This document shows, one piece after another, positions 16,565 through 24,448 of a stretch of DNA of 64,000 nt. A program made the translations under genes and the position numbers. The notes beneath the pieces are model-generated. The model worked only from the letters and a program-made list of their open reading frames with translations. It was not told the DNA's origin and made no database searches. Each line of letters starts with the position of its first letter. Position 1 is the first letter of the stretch. Origin of the DNA: Sphingobacteriales bacterium (GTDB lineage: Bacteria; Bacteroidota; Bacteroidia; Chitinophagales; Chitinophagaceae); the NCBI GenBank assembly GCA_016200915.1, contig JACQDV010000083.1:32605-96604 (forward strand). Direction: 5' to 3'.

Positions 16565-17115
16565 ACTTCAACTCTTGATTTTAATTGTTGTAACAATTTT
16601 TGTTTTGCTCTCATGTATTGTGTGCGGGCCGTGCTGTGTGAGATGTTTAGCGTAGTAGCCACTTCTTCGTGACTGTAGTCCTCTAATAAATATAAACTCA
16701 GCACTGTTCTGTATCCCGCCGGTAACTCATTGATCGCTTTCTTCACTTCATCCACTTTAAATTCAAACTCCATTTCATTAATCGGTTCATCATCGCTTAA
16801 ATCTGTGTGAACCGTATCTATATCCAGTACATTTATCTTTTTCCTTTTAATACTGTTGATAGATTTGTTCACCACTATTCTTTTTAACCAGGCTCCGAAA
16901 CTGCTTCTCCCTTCAAAATTTCCGATGTGTTTAAAAGCATCAATAAACGCTTCCTGTAATATGTCCTCTGCTTCGGCTGTATTGTTTACTATACGCAAAC
17001 TGGTATTGTACATTGCCTTAGCATATTTGTTGTACAAATCCCGGTAGCTGCTGGTATCACCTTTTTTACACCTTTCTACCAATTCGTCGTAATAAACTGT
17101 CTGTATAAGCTCCAA
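16561..17115 (-). CDS. ECF sigma factor (sigma-70 family, RpoE-like)
   Basis: A 184-aa RNA polymerase sigma factor with only regions 2 and 4. Region 2 covers YRDLYNKYAKAMYNTSLRIVNNTAEAEDILQEAFIDAFKHIGNFEGRSSFGAWLKRIVVNKSIN (about 23-90). Region 4 covers LPAGYRTVLSLYLLEDYSHEEVATTLNISHSTARTQYMRAKQKL (about 131-175). It heads an operon with the membrane anti-sigma and GIN-type genes. A probable autoregulated promoter would lie in 17116-17200, but the box it recognises cannot be read from a single example. Confidence 0.92.
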   Translation of the reverse strand: MELIQTVYYDELVERCKKGDTSSYRDLYNKYAKAMYNTSLRIVNNTAEAEDILQEAFIDAFKHIGNFEGRSSFGAWLKRIVVNKSINSIKRKKINVLDIDTVHTDLSDDEPINEMEFEFKVDEVKKAINELPAGYRTVLSLYLLEDYSHEEVATTLNISHSTARTQYMRAKQKLLQQLKSRVEV

Positions 17116-17241
17116 TCGCCTGGTTTTTATTCGGTTTACATTTTAAGGACATCCACTTACATGGACTGTTGCATAAAAGGTCCAACATTTTTTTCAGGAT
17201 AAGAAATTTTTGCAGTGGAAGATGAGCGATGGAGAAGGTTC

Positions 17242-17326
17242 ACCGCAGAGAACAGGAGAGGCAGAGTTGACGCAGAGGTATTTTAAACTGCTCTGCGAAA
17301 ACTCAATTGCCTCCTGGTCTCTGCGG
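17242..17326. repeat. Imperfect ~38-bp inverted repeat (ccgcagag / ctctgcgg type)
   Basis: The left arm at 17242-17279, starting accgcagaga, pairs with 17289-17326 ending tctctgcggt, with a ~9-nt loop and a few indels. It belongs to the ctttgcg/cgcaaag hairpin family also seen at 18732, 39999, 56693 and 58628. It occupies the 380-bp gap between the sigma factor and gcdH; the rest of that gap holds only the gcdH promoter. Confidence 0.8.
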
Positions 17327-17438
17327 TAAAAGAAAAGATACACAATGTTCAGAACGTACAAGTGAGTGACACAAGCGACGGCGCTATGGAAATATGTGGC
17401 TGGTATCAAAAAAACACACACACATAACATAAGAAATT

Positions 17439-17472
17439 TTTGAGTGGAAAGAGGGGCTTCTTGCTATCTTTG
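17439..17472 (+). promoter_or_regulatory. Bacteroidota-type promoter of gcdH
   Basis: TTTG (17439-17442), a 22-nt spacer and TATCTTTG (17465-17472) match the TTTG / TAnnTTTG -33/-7 pattern. Transcription would start near 17478, about 18 nt before the ATG. Confidence 0.6.
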
Positions 17473-17495
17473 CGCCACTTAAAACGATTTGCTTT

Positions 17496-18680
17496 ATGGC
17501 CGCCAGGACAGACTTATTTCAAAGCCCCGACTATTTTAATTTAGATGAATTACTTACTGAAGAACACAAACTTATACGTGAATCAGTAAGAGCTTATGTA
17601 AAGAAAGAAATTTCTCCCATTATTGAAGATTACGCACAAAGAGCTGAGTTTCCAGAACAAATAGTAAAGCAACTTGGTGAGTTGGGTTGTTTTGGCCCAA
17701 CTGTTCCCGTAGAGTACGGTGGTGGTGGTTTAGATTATATAAGTTATGGTTTGATGATGCAGGAATTAGAAAGGGGCGATAGCGGTGTTCGTTCCACTGC
17801 ATCAGTACAGGGATCATTAGTGATGTTTCCTATCAATGCTTATGGAAGTGAAGAGCAGAAAAGAAAATATTTACCCAAGTTGGCGAGTGGTGAGTGGTTA
17901 GGTTGTTTTGGTTTAACAGAACCCAATCATGGCAGCGATCCTTCTAATATGTTATCCAATTTTAAGAATGCAGGTGATTCTGTATTATTAAATGGTGCAA
18001 AGATGTGGATTAGTAATGCACCGTTTGCGCAAGTAGCAGTAGTATGGGCAAAAAATGAAGCAGGCGAAATACACGGTTTAATTGTGGAAAGAGGAATGGA
18101 AGGTTTCAGTACGCCAACAACACATGGCAAATGGAGTTTAAGAGCCAGTGCAACAGGAGAACTGGTATTTGATAATGTAAAAGTTCCCAAAGAAAATATT
18201 CTACCTAAGGTCAAAGGATTAAAAGGTCCGCTGAGTTGTTTAACCAAAGCCCGTTATGGTATTGCATGGGGTGCGGTAGGTGCCGCGATGGATTGTTATG
18301 ATACAGCTCTTCGTTACAGCAAAGAAAGAGTGCAGTTTGATAAACCTATTGGTGGTTTTCAACTACAACAAAAGAAACTTGCCGAAATGGTAACAGAAAT
18401 TACCAAAGCACAATTGCTCAACTGGCGATTAGGTGTATTGATGAATGAAGGAAAAGTAACACCGCAACAAGTGAGCATGGCCAAGCGTAACGCCTGTGAG
18501 ATTGCAACTAATATTGCCCGTGATGCCAGACAGATGCTGGGTGGTATGGGTATTACCGGCGAATATCCTGTAATGCGCCACATGATGAACCTGGAAAGTG
18601 TGATTACCTATGAAGGCACACATGATATTCACCTGCTGATTACGGGTATGGATGTTACCGGGTTTAATGCGTTTAAGTAA
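17496..18680 (+). CDS. gcdH: Glutaryl-CoA dehydrogenase (acyl-CoA dehydrogenase family)
   Basis: FAD enzyme that oxidises and decarboxylates glutaryl-CoA to crotonyl-CoA in lysine/tryptophan degradation. The 394-aa sequence keeps long blocks typical of GCDH rather than general acyl-CoA dehydrogenases: SGVRSTASVQGSLVMFPI (with the Arg used for the substrate carboxylate), GCFGLTEPNHGSDPSNM, SLRASATGEL, ARYGIAWGAVGAA and the catalytic Glu in ITYEGTHDIH (about residue 373). It has its own promoter and no partner gene nearby. Confidence 0.92.
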   Translation: MAARTDLFQSPDYFNLDELLTEEHKLIRESVRAYVKKEISPIIEDYAQRAEFPEQIVKQLGELGCFGPTVPVEYGGGGLDYISYGLMMQELERGDSGVRSTASVQGSLVMFPINAYGSEEQKRKYLPKLASGEWLGCFGLTEPNHGSDPSNMLSNFKNAGDSVLLNGAKMWISNAPFAQVAVVWAKNEAGEIHGLIVERGMEGFSTPTTHGKWSLRASATGELVFDNVKVPKENILPKVKGLKGPLSCLTKARYGIAWGAVGAAMDCYDTALRYSKERVQFDKPIGGFQLQQKKLAEMVTEITKAQLLNWRLGVLMNEGKVTPQQVSMAKRNACEIATNIARDARQMLGGMGITGEYPVMRHMMNLESVITYEGTHDIHLLITGMDVTGFNAFK

Positions 18681-18731
18681 GGTTTAAGGGTTTAATAGTT
18701 TAATGGTTTAAAGTTGTTTTGCAGATAAACT

Positions 18732-18770
18732 CTTTGCGTAAACTTTGCGTTCTTCTTTTCTTTGCGGTTA
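18732..18770. repeat. Single-arm ctttgcg-type repeat
   Basis: Three ctttgcg copies (18733, 18743 and 18760 areas) match one arm of the larger hairpins at 39999-40077. The opposite arm is missing. It fills the gap just before the GNAT gene, after a four-unit 8-bp repeat (ggtttaag type, 18681-18712). Confidence 0.6.
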
Positions 18771-18780
18771 AATAAAACAG

Positions 18781-19260
18781 ATGGAGATAAAAGAATTTAC
18801 TCAACCTTACCAGCAACAGGTAATTGATTTAATACTTTCCATCCAGGTCGGCGAATTTTCTGTTGCTATTACCGCCGAGGCACAACCAGATTTACAAAAC
18901 ATTCCTGAATTTTACCAAAAAGGCAATGGCAATTTTTGGATTGCTATGGAGAACGATATGGTAGTTGGTACCATTGCGCTGATTGATATTGGTGATAATA
19001 TGGTGGCTTTACGCAAAATGTTTGTGCATAAAGACTGGCGGGGAAAAGAAAAAGCTGCCGGCCAAAAATTATTAGATATTGTTTTCAATTGGGGAAAAGA
19101 AAGAAACCTGCAACATATTTATTTAGGAACAATAGAACGTTTACATGCTGCCCGTCGTTTTTACCAGCGCAATGGTTTTGTAGAAGTGCCCAAGTCATCT
19201 TTACCTCCGTCCTTTCCTGTAATGGCGGTAGATGATTATTTTTATCATTACCAGTTTTGA
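18781..19260 (+). CDS. GNAT family N-acetyltransferase
   Basis: A 159-aa acetyl-CoA-dependent acetyltransferase. Motif A covers MVALRKMFVHKDWRGKEKAAGQKLLDIV (about 77-104, the pyrophosphate-binding V-x-x-x-x-R/Q-x-x-G/A region being the divergent RGKEKAAG). Motif B covers LYLGTIERLHAARRFYQRNGFVEV. The acceptor substrate is unknown. Confidence 0.88.
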   Translation: MEIKEFTQPYQQQVIDLILSIQVGEFSVAITAEAQPDLQNIPEFYQKGNGNFWIAMENDMVVGTIALIDIGDNMVALRKMFVHKDWRGKEKAAGQKLLDIVFNWGKERNLQHIYLGTIERLHAARRFYQRNGFVEVPKSSLPPSFPVMAVDDYFYHYQF

Positions 19261-19306
19261 TATGGAATTTAATTGAGTCGTCATCTCATAGCAAATTATT
19301 TGTTTC

Positions 19307-20011
19307 ATGAGATGCTTAATACTTCTGCCGCTTATCATTTCCTGTCACTCCACACCAAAGCCATCAGTTAAAATTATTGCCGGTAAAAATAAAGATAGTG
19401 TTGTCGTTGAGTTGGATGTTTCTAAATATCCTGAAACAAAAAAGAATATTGTACTGCTTGTTAAAAACCAACACTCTGAAAATTTTAATGAGGCCTATTC
19501 AAAGCTTTTTGTGAATGCTGTTACCGATTCCATCATCCCATACTGGTATGGAACCAAATGGAATTTTTATGGCAATACGGAAACGCCACAACAAGGAACA
19601 ATTGCCTGCGGCTATTTTGTAACCACTGTATTGAGAGATGCAGGTTGCCCGATTAACAGGGTAAAGCTGGCACAGTATCCATCAGAGAAAATAATCACTT
19701 CACTGGTTAGTAAGAAAAGTATAAGACGTTACAGCAACGTTCCTCTAAATGAGTTTATTGATGATATAAAAAAGCAGGGAGAAGGTTTGTTTGTGATTGG
19801 GCTGGATAATCATGTAGGTTTTTTACTGAATGATGATAAAGGAGTTTGGTTTATTCATTCCAGTTACATTAATCCCGGTTGTGTGGCCAAGCAAGATGCT
19901 ACAAATAACTCTATTTTGTACTACTCAAAGTACAGAATAACAGGAAAGATTAGTGCTGATGATAATTTTTTGCGGAGCTGGCAAAAGAATATGCAATCAA
20001 AGCGATTGTAA
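19307..20011 (+). CDS. Lipoprotein with NlpC/P60-like cysteine peptidase features
   Basis: A 234-aa protein whose start MRCLILLPLIISC gives a lipobox with Cys13, so it is probably a lipid-anchored envelope protein. The core has an NWYG/WNFYG-type block, then GTIACGYFVTTVLRDAG with a Cys preceding a helix, and GLDNHVGFLLND with a His, the order expected for an NlpC/P60- or CHAP-like Cys-His peptidase. The family assignment is inference from this pattern. It overlaps the converging HAD gene by 15 nt. Confidence 0.7.
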   Translation: MRCLILLPLIISCHSTPKPSVKIIAGKNKDSVVVELDVSKYPETKKNIVLLVKNQHSENFNEAYSKLFVNAVTDSIIPYWYGTKWNFYGNTETPQQGTIACGYFVTTVLRDAGCPINRVKLAQYPSEKIITSLVSKKSIRRYSNVPLNEFIDDIKKQGEGLFVIGLDNHVGFLLNDDKGVWFIHSSYINPGCVAKQDATNNSILYYSKYRITGKISADDNFLRSWQKNMQSKRL

Positions 20012-20653
20012 AATTCGTTCATCAAATTCTTCCAGCGATTTTAATTGCAAATCAGCCGCTTTCCATTTATCCTGTTCCTGCTGGTGATGCACCGGTATCA
20101 CCACACATTTCATCCTTGCTGCTTTGGCGGCAATCATTCCATTAAAAGAATCTTCAAACACTAAACTTTGTAAGGGAGTTGTGTTTAATTCAGCAGCACA
20201 ATTAATAAATACCTGTGGATGTGGTTTGCCAAAAGGCAGTTTCTCTGCTGATGTAATGGTTTGCAGGTAAGAGCGGATATTCAATTTATCTACCACAGGG
20301 TTTGCTAATGACATAGGAGAGGAAGTAGCCAGCCCGATATTAAAATTTCTTTCTTTAAAGAAATCAAGAATATAATCTACTCCAGGCATTGACTTCCCGT
20401 TTGCAATTATTTTTTCAATAGCTTTTTGCACTACTACTTCTTCCGCTTCCGGAATATGTTTGCTATCAATATTAAAATGATGAAACCAGTGTTGCAGCCA
20501 TTCTTCTGTACGCAAACCGGTGGAACTGGCATATTGCTCCGGTGTGAGTGCTACATTAAATTTCTCCAGCGTTTCTTTTCCAGCTTCTTCCCAAAATGGC
20601 TCACTGTCTATCAGCAAACCATCCATATCAAAAATGACAGTATTTAGTTTCAT
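19997..20653 (-). CDS. HAD-superfamily phosphatase (sugar-phosphate type)
   Basis: A 218-aa HAD hydrolase of the beta-phosphoglucomutase/2-deoxyglucose-6-phosphatase group. Motif I FDMDGLLIDSEP holds the nucleophile Asp9 and acid/base Asp11; a helical cap follows; motif II is GLATSS, motif III is the Lys in AEKLPFGKPHPQVF and motif IV is VFEDSFNGMIAA. TATATTTG on the minus strand (20659-20666) ends only 5 nt before the ATG and may give a near-leaderless transcript. Confidence 0.9.
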   Translation of the reverse strand: MKLNTVIFDMDGLLIDSEPFWEEAGKETLEKFNVALTPEQYASSTGLRTEEWLQHWFHHFNIDSKHIPEAEEVVVQKAIEKIIANGKSMPGVDYILDFFKERNFNIGLATSSPMSLANPVVDKLNIRSYLQTITSAEKLPFGKPHPQVFINCAAELNTTPLQSLVFEDSFNGMIAAKAARMKCVVIPVHHQQEQDKWKAADLQLKSLEEFDERILQSL

Positions 20654-20658
20654 GGCCG

Positions 20659-20666
20659 CAAATATA
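20659..20666 (-). promoter_or_regulatory. -7 box TATATTTG directly before the HAD gene
   Basis: The box matches TAnnTTTG and lies 5 nt upstream of the start codon. No clear -33 partner was found. Confidence 0.4.
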
Positions 20667-20761
20667 GTTTAGTCAGTTCTTTTATACATTAAACTAAGCC
20701 ATATGAATTATTAACTATTCCCTATATTCGATGTCCGATTGCAATCAAAACCAACTTTGCC

Positions 20762-21532
20762 ATGTCATCACTCGTTGACAGACTAAAACATTTTCGCTTT
20801 GTAAGAGCCGTGGTATATACTGTGGTGGGAGCAATTACTTATCCCGGTCTGGCATTAATCAATCGCATAAAAATTACCGGCACAGAAAATTTAGAAAACC
20901 TTCCTAAACGAAATGTACTTTTTGTAAGCAATCATCAAACTTATTTTGCAGATGTAATTACTTTCATCCATATTTTTTGTGCCCTTAAATGGCGTAAGAA
21001 AAATAAATTAGGTATCCCATATTATTTGCTCAATCCCTTTACAAGAATTTATTATGTGGCGGCAGAAGAAACCATGAAGGGAAGTTTCATCAGCCGCTTA
21101 TTTACATTAGCCGGTGCGCTAACAGTGAAGCGAACATGGAGAGCAGAAGGAAAAGAAGTAAGACGTGGGCTTGATCCATCTGATACAAGAAAGATTGAAA
21201 GGGCATTAAGAGATAATTGGGTCATAACTTTCCCGCAAGGAACTACAAAGCCTTTTGCTCCGGGACGAAAAGGAACTGCTCATATCATTAAACTAAATCA
21301 GCCCATCGTTGTGCCGGTTGTTATAAACGGTTTCTGGAGGGCCTTCAATAAAAAAGGATTGAAGTTTAAAAAGAAAGGCTCTTTAATTTCTGTACACTTT
21401 AAAAAGCCTTTAGATATTAACTACAACGATCCTGTTGATACTATTTTAGAACAGGTAATGGATGCTATTGAGCAGAGTAAAAAATTTATGATGAAGGGAA
21501 GGCACCATCTCATGAATGTAATAGACAAATAA
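20762..21532 (+). CDS. 1-acyl-sn-glycerol-3-phosphate acyltransferase (PlsC-like)
   Basis: A 256-aa membrane-associated acyltransferase that would make phosphatidic acid from lysophosphatidic acid. Motif I reads SNHQTYFAD, so His and Asp are separated by five residues instead of the canonical four. Motif III is TFPQGTTKPF in place of FPEGTR, and motif IV is IVVPVVINGF. These variants recur along the protein in family order, so it is probably a divergent subgroup. CAACTTTG (20752-20759) sits 2 nt before the ATG. Confidence 0.82.
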   Translation: MSSLVDRLKHFRFVRAVVYTVVGAITYPGLALINRIKITGTENLENLPKRNVLFVSNHQTYFADVITFIHIFCALKWRKKNKLGIPYYLLNPFTRIYYVAAEETMKGSFISRLFTLAGALTVKRTWRAEGKEVRRGLDPSDTRKIERALRDNWVITFPQGTTKPFAPGRKGTAHIIKLNQPIVVPVVINGFWRAFNKKGLKFKKKGSLISVHFKKPLDINYNDPVDTILEQVMDAIEQSKKFMMKGRHHLMNVIDK

Positions 21533-21535
21533 AGT

Positions 21536-21615
21536 AATGGATAATTGAAAGTTGATAATGGATAATGAAAAGATAGTGTTGTATTAATTTTCCATTCTCA
21601 ACTATCCATTGTCAA
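21536..21615. repeat. Heptanucleotide arrays in inverted orientation
   Basis: The units aatggat, aattgaa, agttgat, aatggat, aatgaaa (21536-21570) face a second array (about 21586-21615) whose reverse complement reads aattgac, aatggat, agttgag, aatggaa. The arrays begin 3 nt after the plsC stop and reach the thioesterase stop. Confidence 0.85.
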
Positions 21616-22137
21616 TTATTTCACAAACAACGCTTTTAATTCCTGTGCATCTTCCGGTTTCATTTTTCCGCCGAGTATTAACCTTATTTGTCTTCTTCTT
21701 AAAGCGCCTTCAAATAATGTTTTCTCTTCTTCTGTTTCAGGAACTAAGCCAGGAACTGGTCTTGCTTTACCGTTGGGATCTAAAGAAACAAAAGTATAAT
21801 ATGCTTCATTGCTTTTGTACTTGAATTGTTGCTGCGGATCTTCACCCCACACTTTCATATGTACTTCCATGGAAGAGTTAAAGGCACGGGTAACTTTTGC
21901 TTCAATATGTACAACATTCCCGAGTTTAATGGGGCTTTCAAAAGAAATATTATCAACTGAGGCAGTAACAACGGGTGTGGCACAATGTTTCATAGCAGCT
22001 AATGCAGCAGCAATGTCCATCCAGTACATTAATCGTCCACCCATTAGGTTGCCAAATGTATTTGTGTCATTGGGTAGTACCAGCTCGGTCATCGTTACTT
22101 GCGAGTTGGCTGGTTTTTTTTCAATACGGTTTGTCAT
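21616..22137 (-). CDS. Acyl-CoA thioesterase (hotdog fold, YciA/BACH type)
   Basis: A 173-aa hotdog-fold thioesterase that hydrolyses acyl-CoA to free acid and CoA. I start it at the ATG at 22137 (MTNRIEKK...); the longer frame would run through the terminator hairpin and the queA stop. Motifs are NTFGNLMGGRLMYWMDIAAALAAMKHC, the Asn/Asp active-site helix of the acyl-CoA hydrolase family, and VTASVDNISFESPIKLGNVVHIEAKVTRAFNSSMEVHMKV. It lies just downstream of queA on the same strand, separated by a terminator. Confidence 0.88.
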   Translation of the reverse strand: MTNRIEKKPANSQVTMTELVLPNDTNTFGNLMGGRLMYWMDIAAALAAMKHCATPVVTASVDNISFESPIKLGNVVHIEAKVTRAFNSSMEVHMKVWGEDPQQQFKYKSNEAYYTFVSLDPNGKARPVPGLVPETEEEKTLFEGALRRRQIRLILGGKMKPEDAQELKALFVK

Positions 22138-22146
22138 ATTGTTATC

Positions 22147-22176
22147 ATTAAAAAAATGTCCCGCCAGCGGCGGGAC
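22147..22176 (-). terminator. Rho-independent terminator after queA
   Basis: A perfect 8-bp stem gtcccgcc/ggcgggac (22158-22176, 3-nt loop) is followed on the minus strand by a run of T. It separates queA from the thioesterase gene. Confidence 0.85.
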
Positions 22177-22189
22177 TTGAATAAACTTT

Positions 22190-23239
22190 TTATAATACCA
22201 GCATCGCATCCCCATAACTAAAGAAACGATACTTGTCTTTAATAGCTTTTTTATATGCTTCCATTGCTAAATCATAACCGGCAAAGGCACAGGTCATAAT
22301 CAGTAAACTTGTTTTAGGCAGGTGGAAGTTAGTTACTAATGAGTCGGCAATATTAAAATCATAAGGCGGATGAATAAAAATATTCGTCCATCCCTCGCTT
22401 GGTTTTAAAAAGTGTTGTGCAGTAAATGATGATTCCATTGCTCTCATGGTGGTAGTACCGATAGAACAAATGCGGTTACCATTTTCTCTTGCTTTGTTTA
22501 CAATTTTGCAGGCGAAATCATCAATCTTGTAATATTCAGCATCCATTTTATGTTTGCTCAAATCTTCCACTTCAATTGGGCGGAAAGTGCCAAGACCTGT
22601 ATGTAAAGTAACTTCTGCAAAACGTACTCCCTGAATTTCCAAACGCTTGATCAGTTCTTTGCTAAAGTGCAAACCAGCTGTTGGGGCTGCTACTGCACCT
22701 TCATGTTTTGCATAAACCGTTTGGTAACGCTCTTTATCTTCTTCATCAGGCTTACGCTTAATGTATTTTGGTAAAGGTGTTTCACCTAATTTTTCTAAAA
22801 TAGCACGGAACTCTTCATCCGTTCCATCAAACAAAAAACGAATAGTACGGCCACGGCTTGTAGTATTATCAATTACTTCAGCTACCAGATCATCCGTATC
22901 TCCAAAATAAAGTTTATTACCCACACGAATTTTACGGGCTGGGTCAACGATCACATCCCACAGACGATTAGGTTTGTTTAATTCACGGAGCAAAAACACT
23001 TCAATTTTAGCACCTGTTTTTTCCTTGCGACCGTACATACGGGCAGGGAATACCTTGGTGTTATTAACGACAAATACATCCTTGTCGTTAAAGTATTCCA
23101 TAATGTCACGGAAAGTACGGTTTTCAATAAGCCCGGTTTTACGGTGAACCACCATCAGGCGGCTCTCGTCACGGTTTTTGGCTGGGTGCTGGGCAATAAG
23201 GTTGAGGGGCAGATCGAACGTAAACTGTGATAATTTCAT
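22190..23239 (-). CDS. queA: tRNA preQ1(34) S-adenosylmethionine ribosyltransferase-isomerase
   Basis: Transfers and isomerises the ribosyl part of SAM to preQ1 in tRNA, giving epoxyqueuosine. The 349-aa length is normal. Landmarks are [58 protein letters not shown], the [16 protein letters not shown] block and [34 protein letters not shown]. No other queuosine gene is in the window. It has a recognisable promoter about 140 nt upstream and a long structured leader. Confidence 0.96.
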   Translation of the reverse strand: MKLSQFTFDLPLNLIAQHPAKNRDESRLMVVHRKTGLIENRTFRDIMEYFNDKDVFVVNNTKVFPARMYGRKEKTGAKIEVFLLRELNKPNRLWDVIVDPARKIRVGNKLYFGDTDDLVAEVIDNTTSRGRTIRFLFDGTDEEFRAILEKLGETPLPKYIKRKPDEEDKERYQTVYAKHEGAVAAPTAGLHFSKELIKRLEIQGVRFAEVTLHTGLGTFRPIEVEDLSKHKMDAEYYKIDDFACKIVNKARENGNRICSIGTTTMRAMESSFTAQHFLKPSEGWTNIFIHPPYDFNIADSLVTNFHLPKTSLLIMTCAFAGYDLAMEAYKKAIKDKYRFFSYGDAMLVL

Positions 23240-23371
23240 TTAAATACAGGGTTTTAAATTATGAGCCTCTTGTAACAAACCCTGTGCGAAGTGGAGTGGT
23301 TAATTTGGTAAACTTAACCAACCTGGTCTTACGGCACCAGGTTTGTCTCAATTCAAAAGGCCTTTTTGAAT
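23240..23371 (-). promoter_or_regulatory. Structured 5' leader of queA, candidate cis-regulatory RNA
   Basis: In minus-strand order the leader forms four hairpins: attcaaaaagg/ccttttgaat (23351-23371), aacctggt/accaggtt (23320-23343, 8 bp, loop gccgtaag), ggttaa/ttaacc (23298-23319) and cagggttt/aaaccctg (23247-23284), the last ending 8 nt before the start codon. I do not recognise a known preQ1 aptamer. Confidence 0.5.
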
Positions 23372-23376
23372 GGGCG

Positions 23377-23409
23377 CAAAGATAATGGATGCAGACAGCA
23401 CTTTCCAAA
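23377..23409 (-). promoter_or_regulatory. Bacteroidota-type promoter of queA
   Basis: On the minus strand TTTG (23406-23409), a 21-nt spacer and TATCTTTG (23377-23384) match the -33/-7 consensus. The implied start near 23372 places the whole hairpin region in the transcript. Confidence 0.65.
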
Positions 23410-23557
23410 TATCTTTTTGATACTCATCTATTCAAAACCAGCAACTTGTTTTATGGGATTTACTTTTCTCGTATGGTAGATTTACGGTTGTTACTCGTAA
23501 GAGCTGATGAAGATCAATGTTTATTCCCTATTTAAAGGTAAACACCCGCCATTCTAA

Positions 23558-23588
23558 TTGCAAACCCGTTGTATATTTAATAATTTTG
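23558..23588 (+). promoter_or_regulatory. Promoter of the frame-disrupted adhesin
   Basis: TTG (23558-23560), a 20-nt spacer and TAATTTTG (23581-23588) match the consensus. The first ATG of the gene is 22 nt downstream. Confidence 0.5.
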
Positions 23589-23842
23589 AATACGTTTAAT
23601 TATAGTCCTATGAAACTGCCAATAATACCATTGCTGCTTTTATTTTTTTTAGCACTACTGCTCAAAAAAAATTCCCTAAACTGCTGTCTTCATTTTCCTC
23701 ACCCCAATCATCAGCACCCATTCTTGCAAAACCTGAGTTACGCAAAGGACTAAACGAAAATCTGAATACGATAAATTTTATTCCCAATAAAGGACAATAC
23801 AGTAAAGAGGTTTTATACAGCTTTAGTACACCGCAGGCGCAA

Positions 23843-24448
23843 ATGATAATTTTTGAAAACAAAATAAGACTGATTAACGCAAAAACCTCACTTCAAAAAA
23901 TTGAGTTTAAAAACAAGCACAGCTTTCCTGCAGTTACAGATAAACAGTATGTAGATATTGTTTTTACCGGTGCTAATAAATTAAATCCAACTGCACAGTT
24001 TGATAAAGAAGCCGCCAGCTATAATTATTTTTCCAGTGATAAGAAAGTAACAAATGTGAAGGCTGCTTCCGAAATTTTCTTTCATGAAATTTATAAAGGA
24101 GTAACACTTCGTTTATACAGTAATAAAGGTGGTAGTCTTGAATTTGACTGGTTAGTATCCAGAGCAGAAGACTATTCACAAATCCGCATGCAGTTTTTGG
24201 GTCAGAACTATTTAAAAGTGGATAATAAAGGTAACCTGGAAATCGGTTTGCGTTTTAGGTCACTTAAACTAAAAATTCCAGAAACTTACCAGTTAGATGC
24301 TAAAGGAAAGCGGTTACCATTGCAGGGAAAATTTGTGTTCTCATCCGTTAATGAAACTAAATATTACATAAAAGGAATTACGAATTCTAAATGGCCATTA
24401 GTAATTGATCCTGTTTTGCAGTGGGGGTGCTTATATGGATGGGGATAA
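23843..24448 (+). CDS. Adhesin, N-terminal fragment (between the two frameshifts)
   Basis: An open frame of 201 codons that starts at an internal ATG (MIIFENKIRL) and ends shortly after the G5 tract with an out-of-frame CLYGWG tail. In the restored protein this is the N-terminal beta-rich domain (YVDIVFTGANKLNPTAQFDKEAASYNYFSSDKK...), often seen before SBBP repeats in bacteroidete surface proteins. As it stands it lacks an export signal and is unlikely to work alone. Confidence 0.6.
   Translation: MIIFENKIRLINAKTSLQKIEFKNKHSFPAVTDKQYVDIVFTGANKLNPTAQFDKEAASYNYFSSDKKVTNVKAASEIFFHEIYKGVTLRLYSNKGGSLEFDWLVSRAEDYSQIRMQFLGQNYLKVDNKGNLEIGLRFRSLKLKIPETYQLDAKGKRLPLQGKFVFSSVNETKYYIKGITNSKWPLVIDPVLQWGCLYGWG

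Noticed and set aside
17194..17430. 78-aa ORF in the gap before gcdH
   Set aside because: It is the translation of the ccgcagag inverted repeat and promoter region, with no protein-like features.
23247..23371. tRNA or known small RNA in the hairpin region
   Set aside because: No cloverleaf or CCA end, and no recognisable SRP, tmRNA or 6S features; kept only as a leader of queA.
23517..23753. 78-aa ORF starting before the adhesin
   Set aside because: Contains the real adhesin ATG (23610) but is out of frame with the mature protein after the T8 tract; better described as the broken 5' end.
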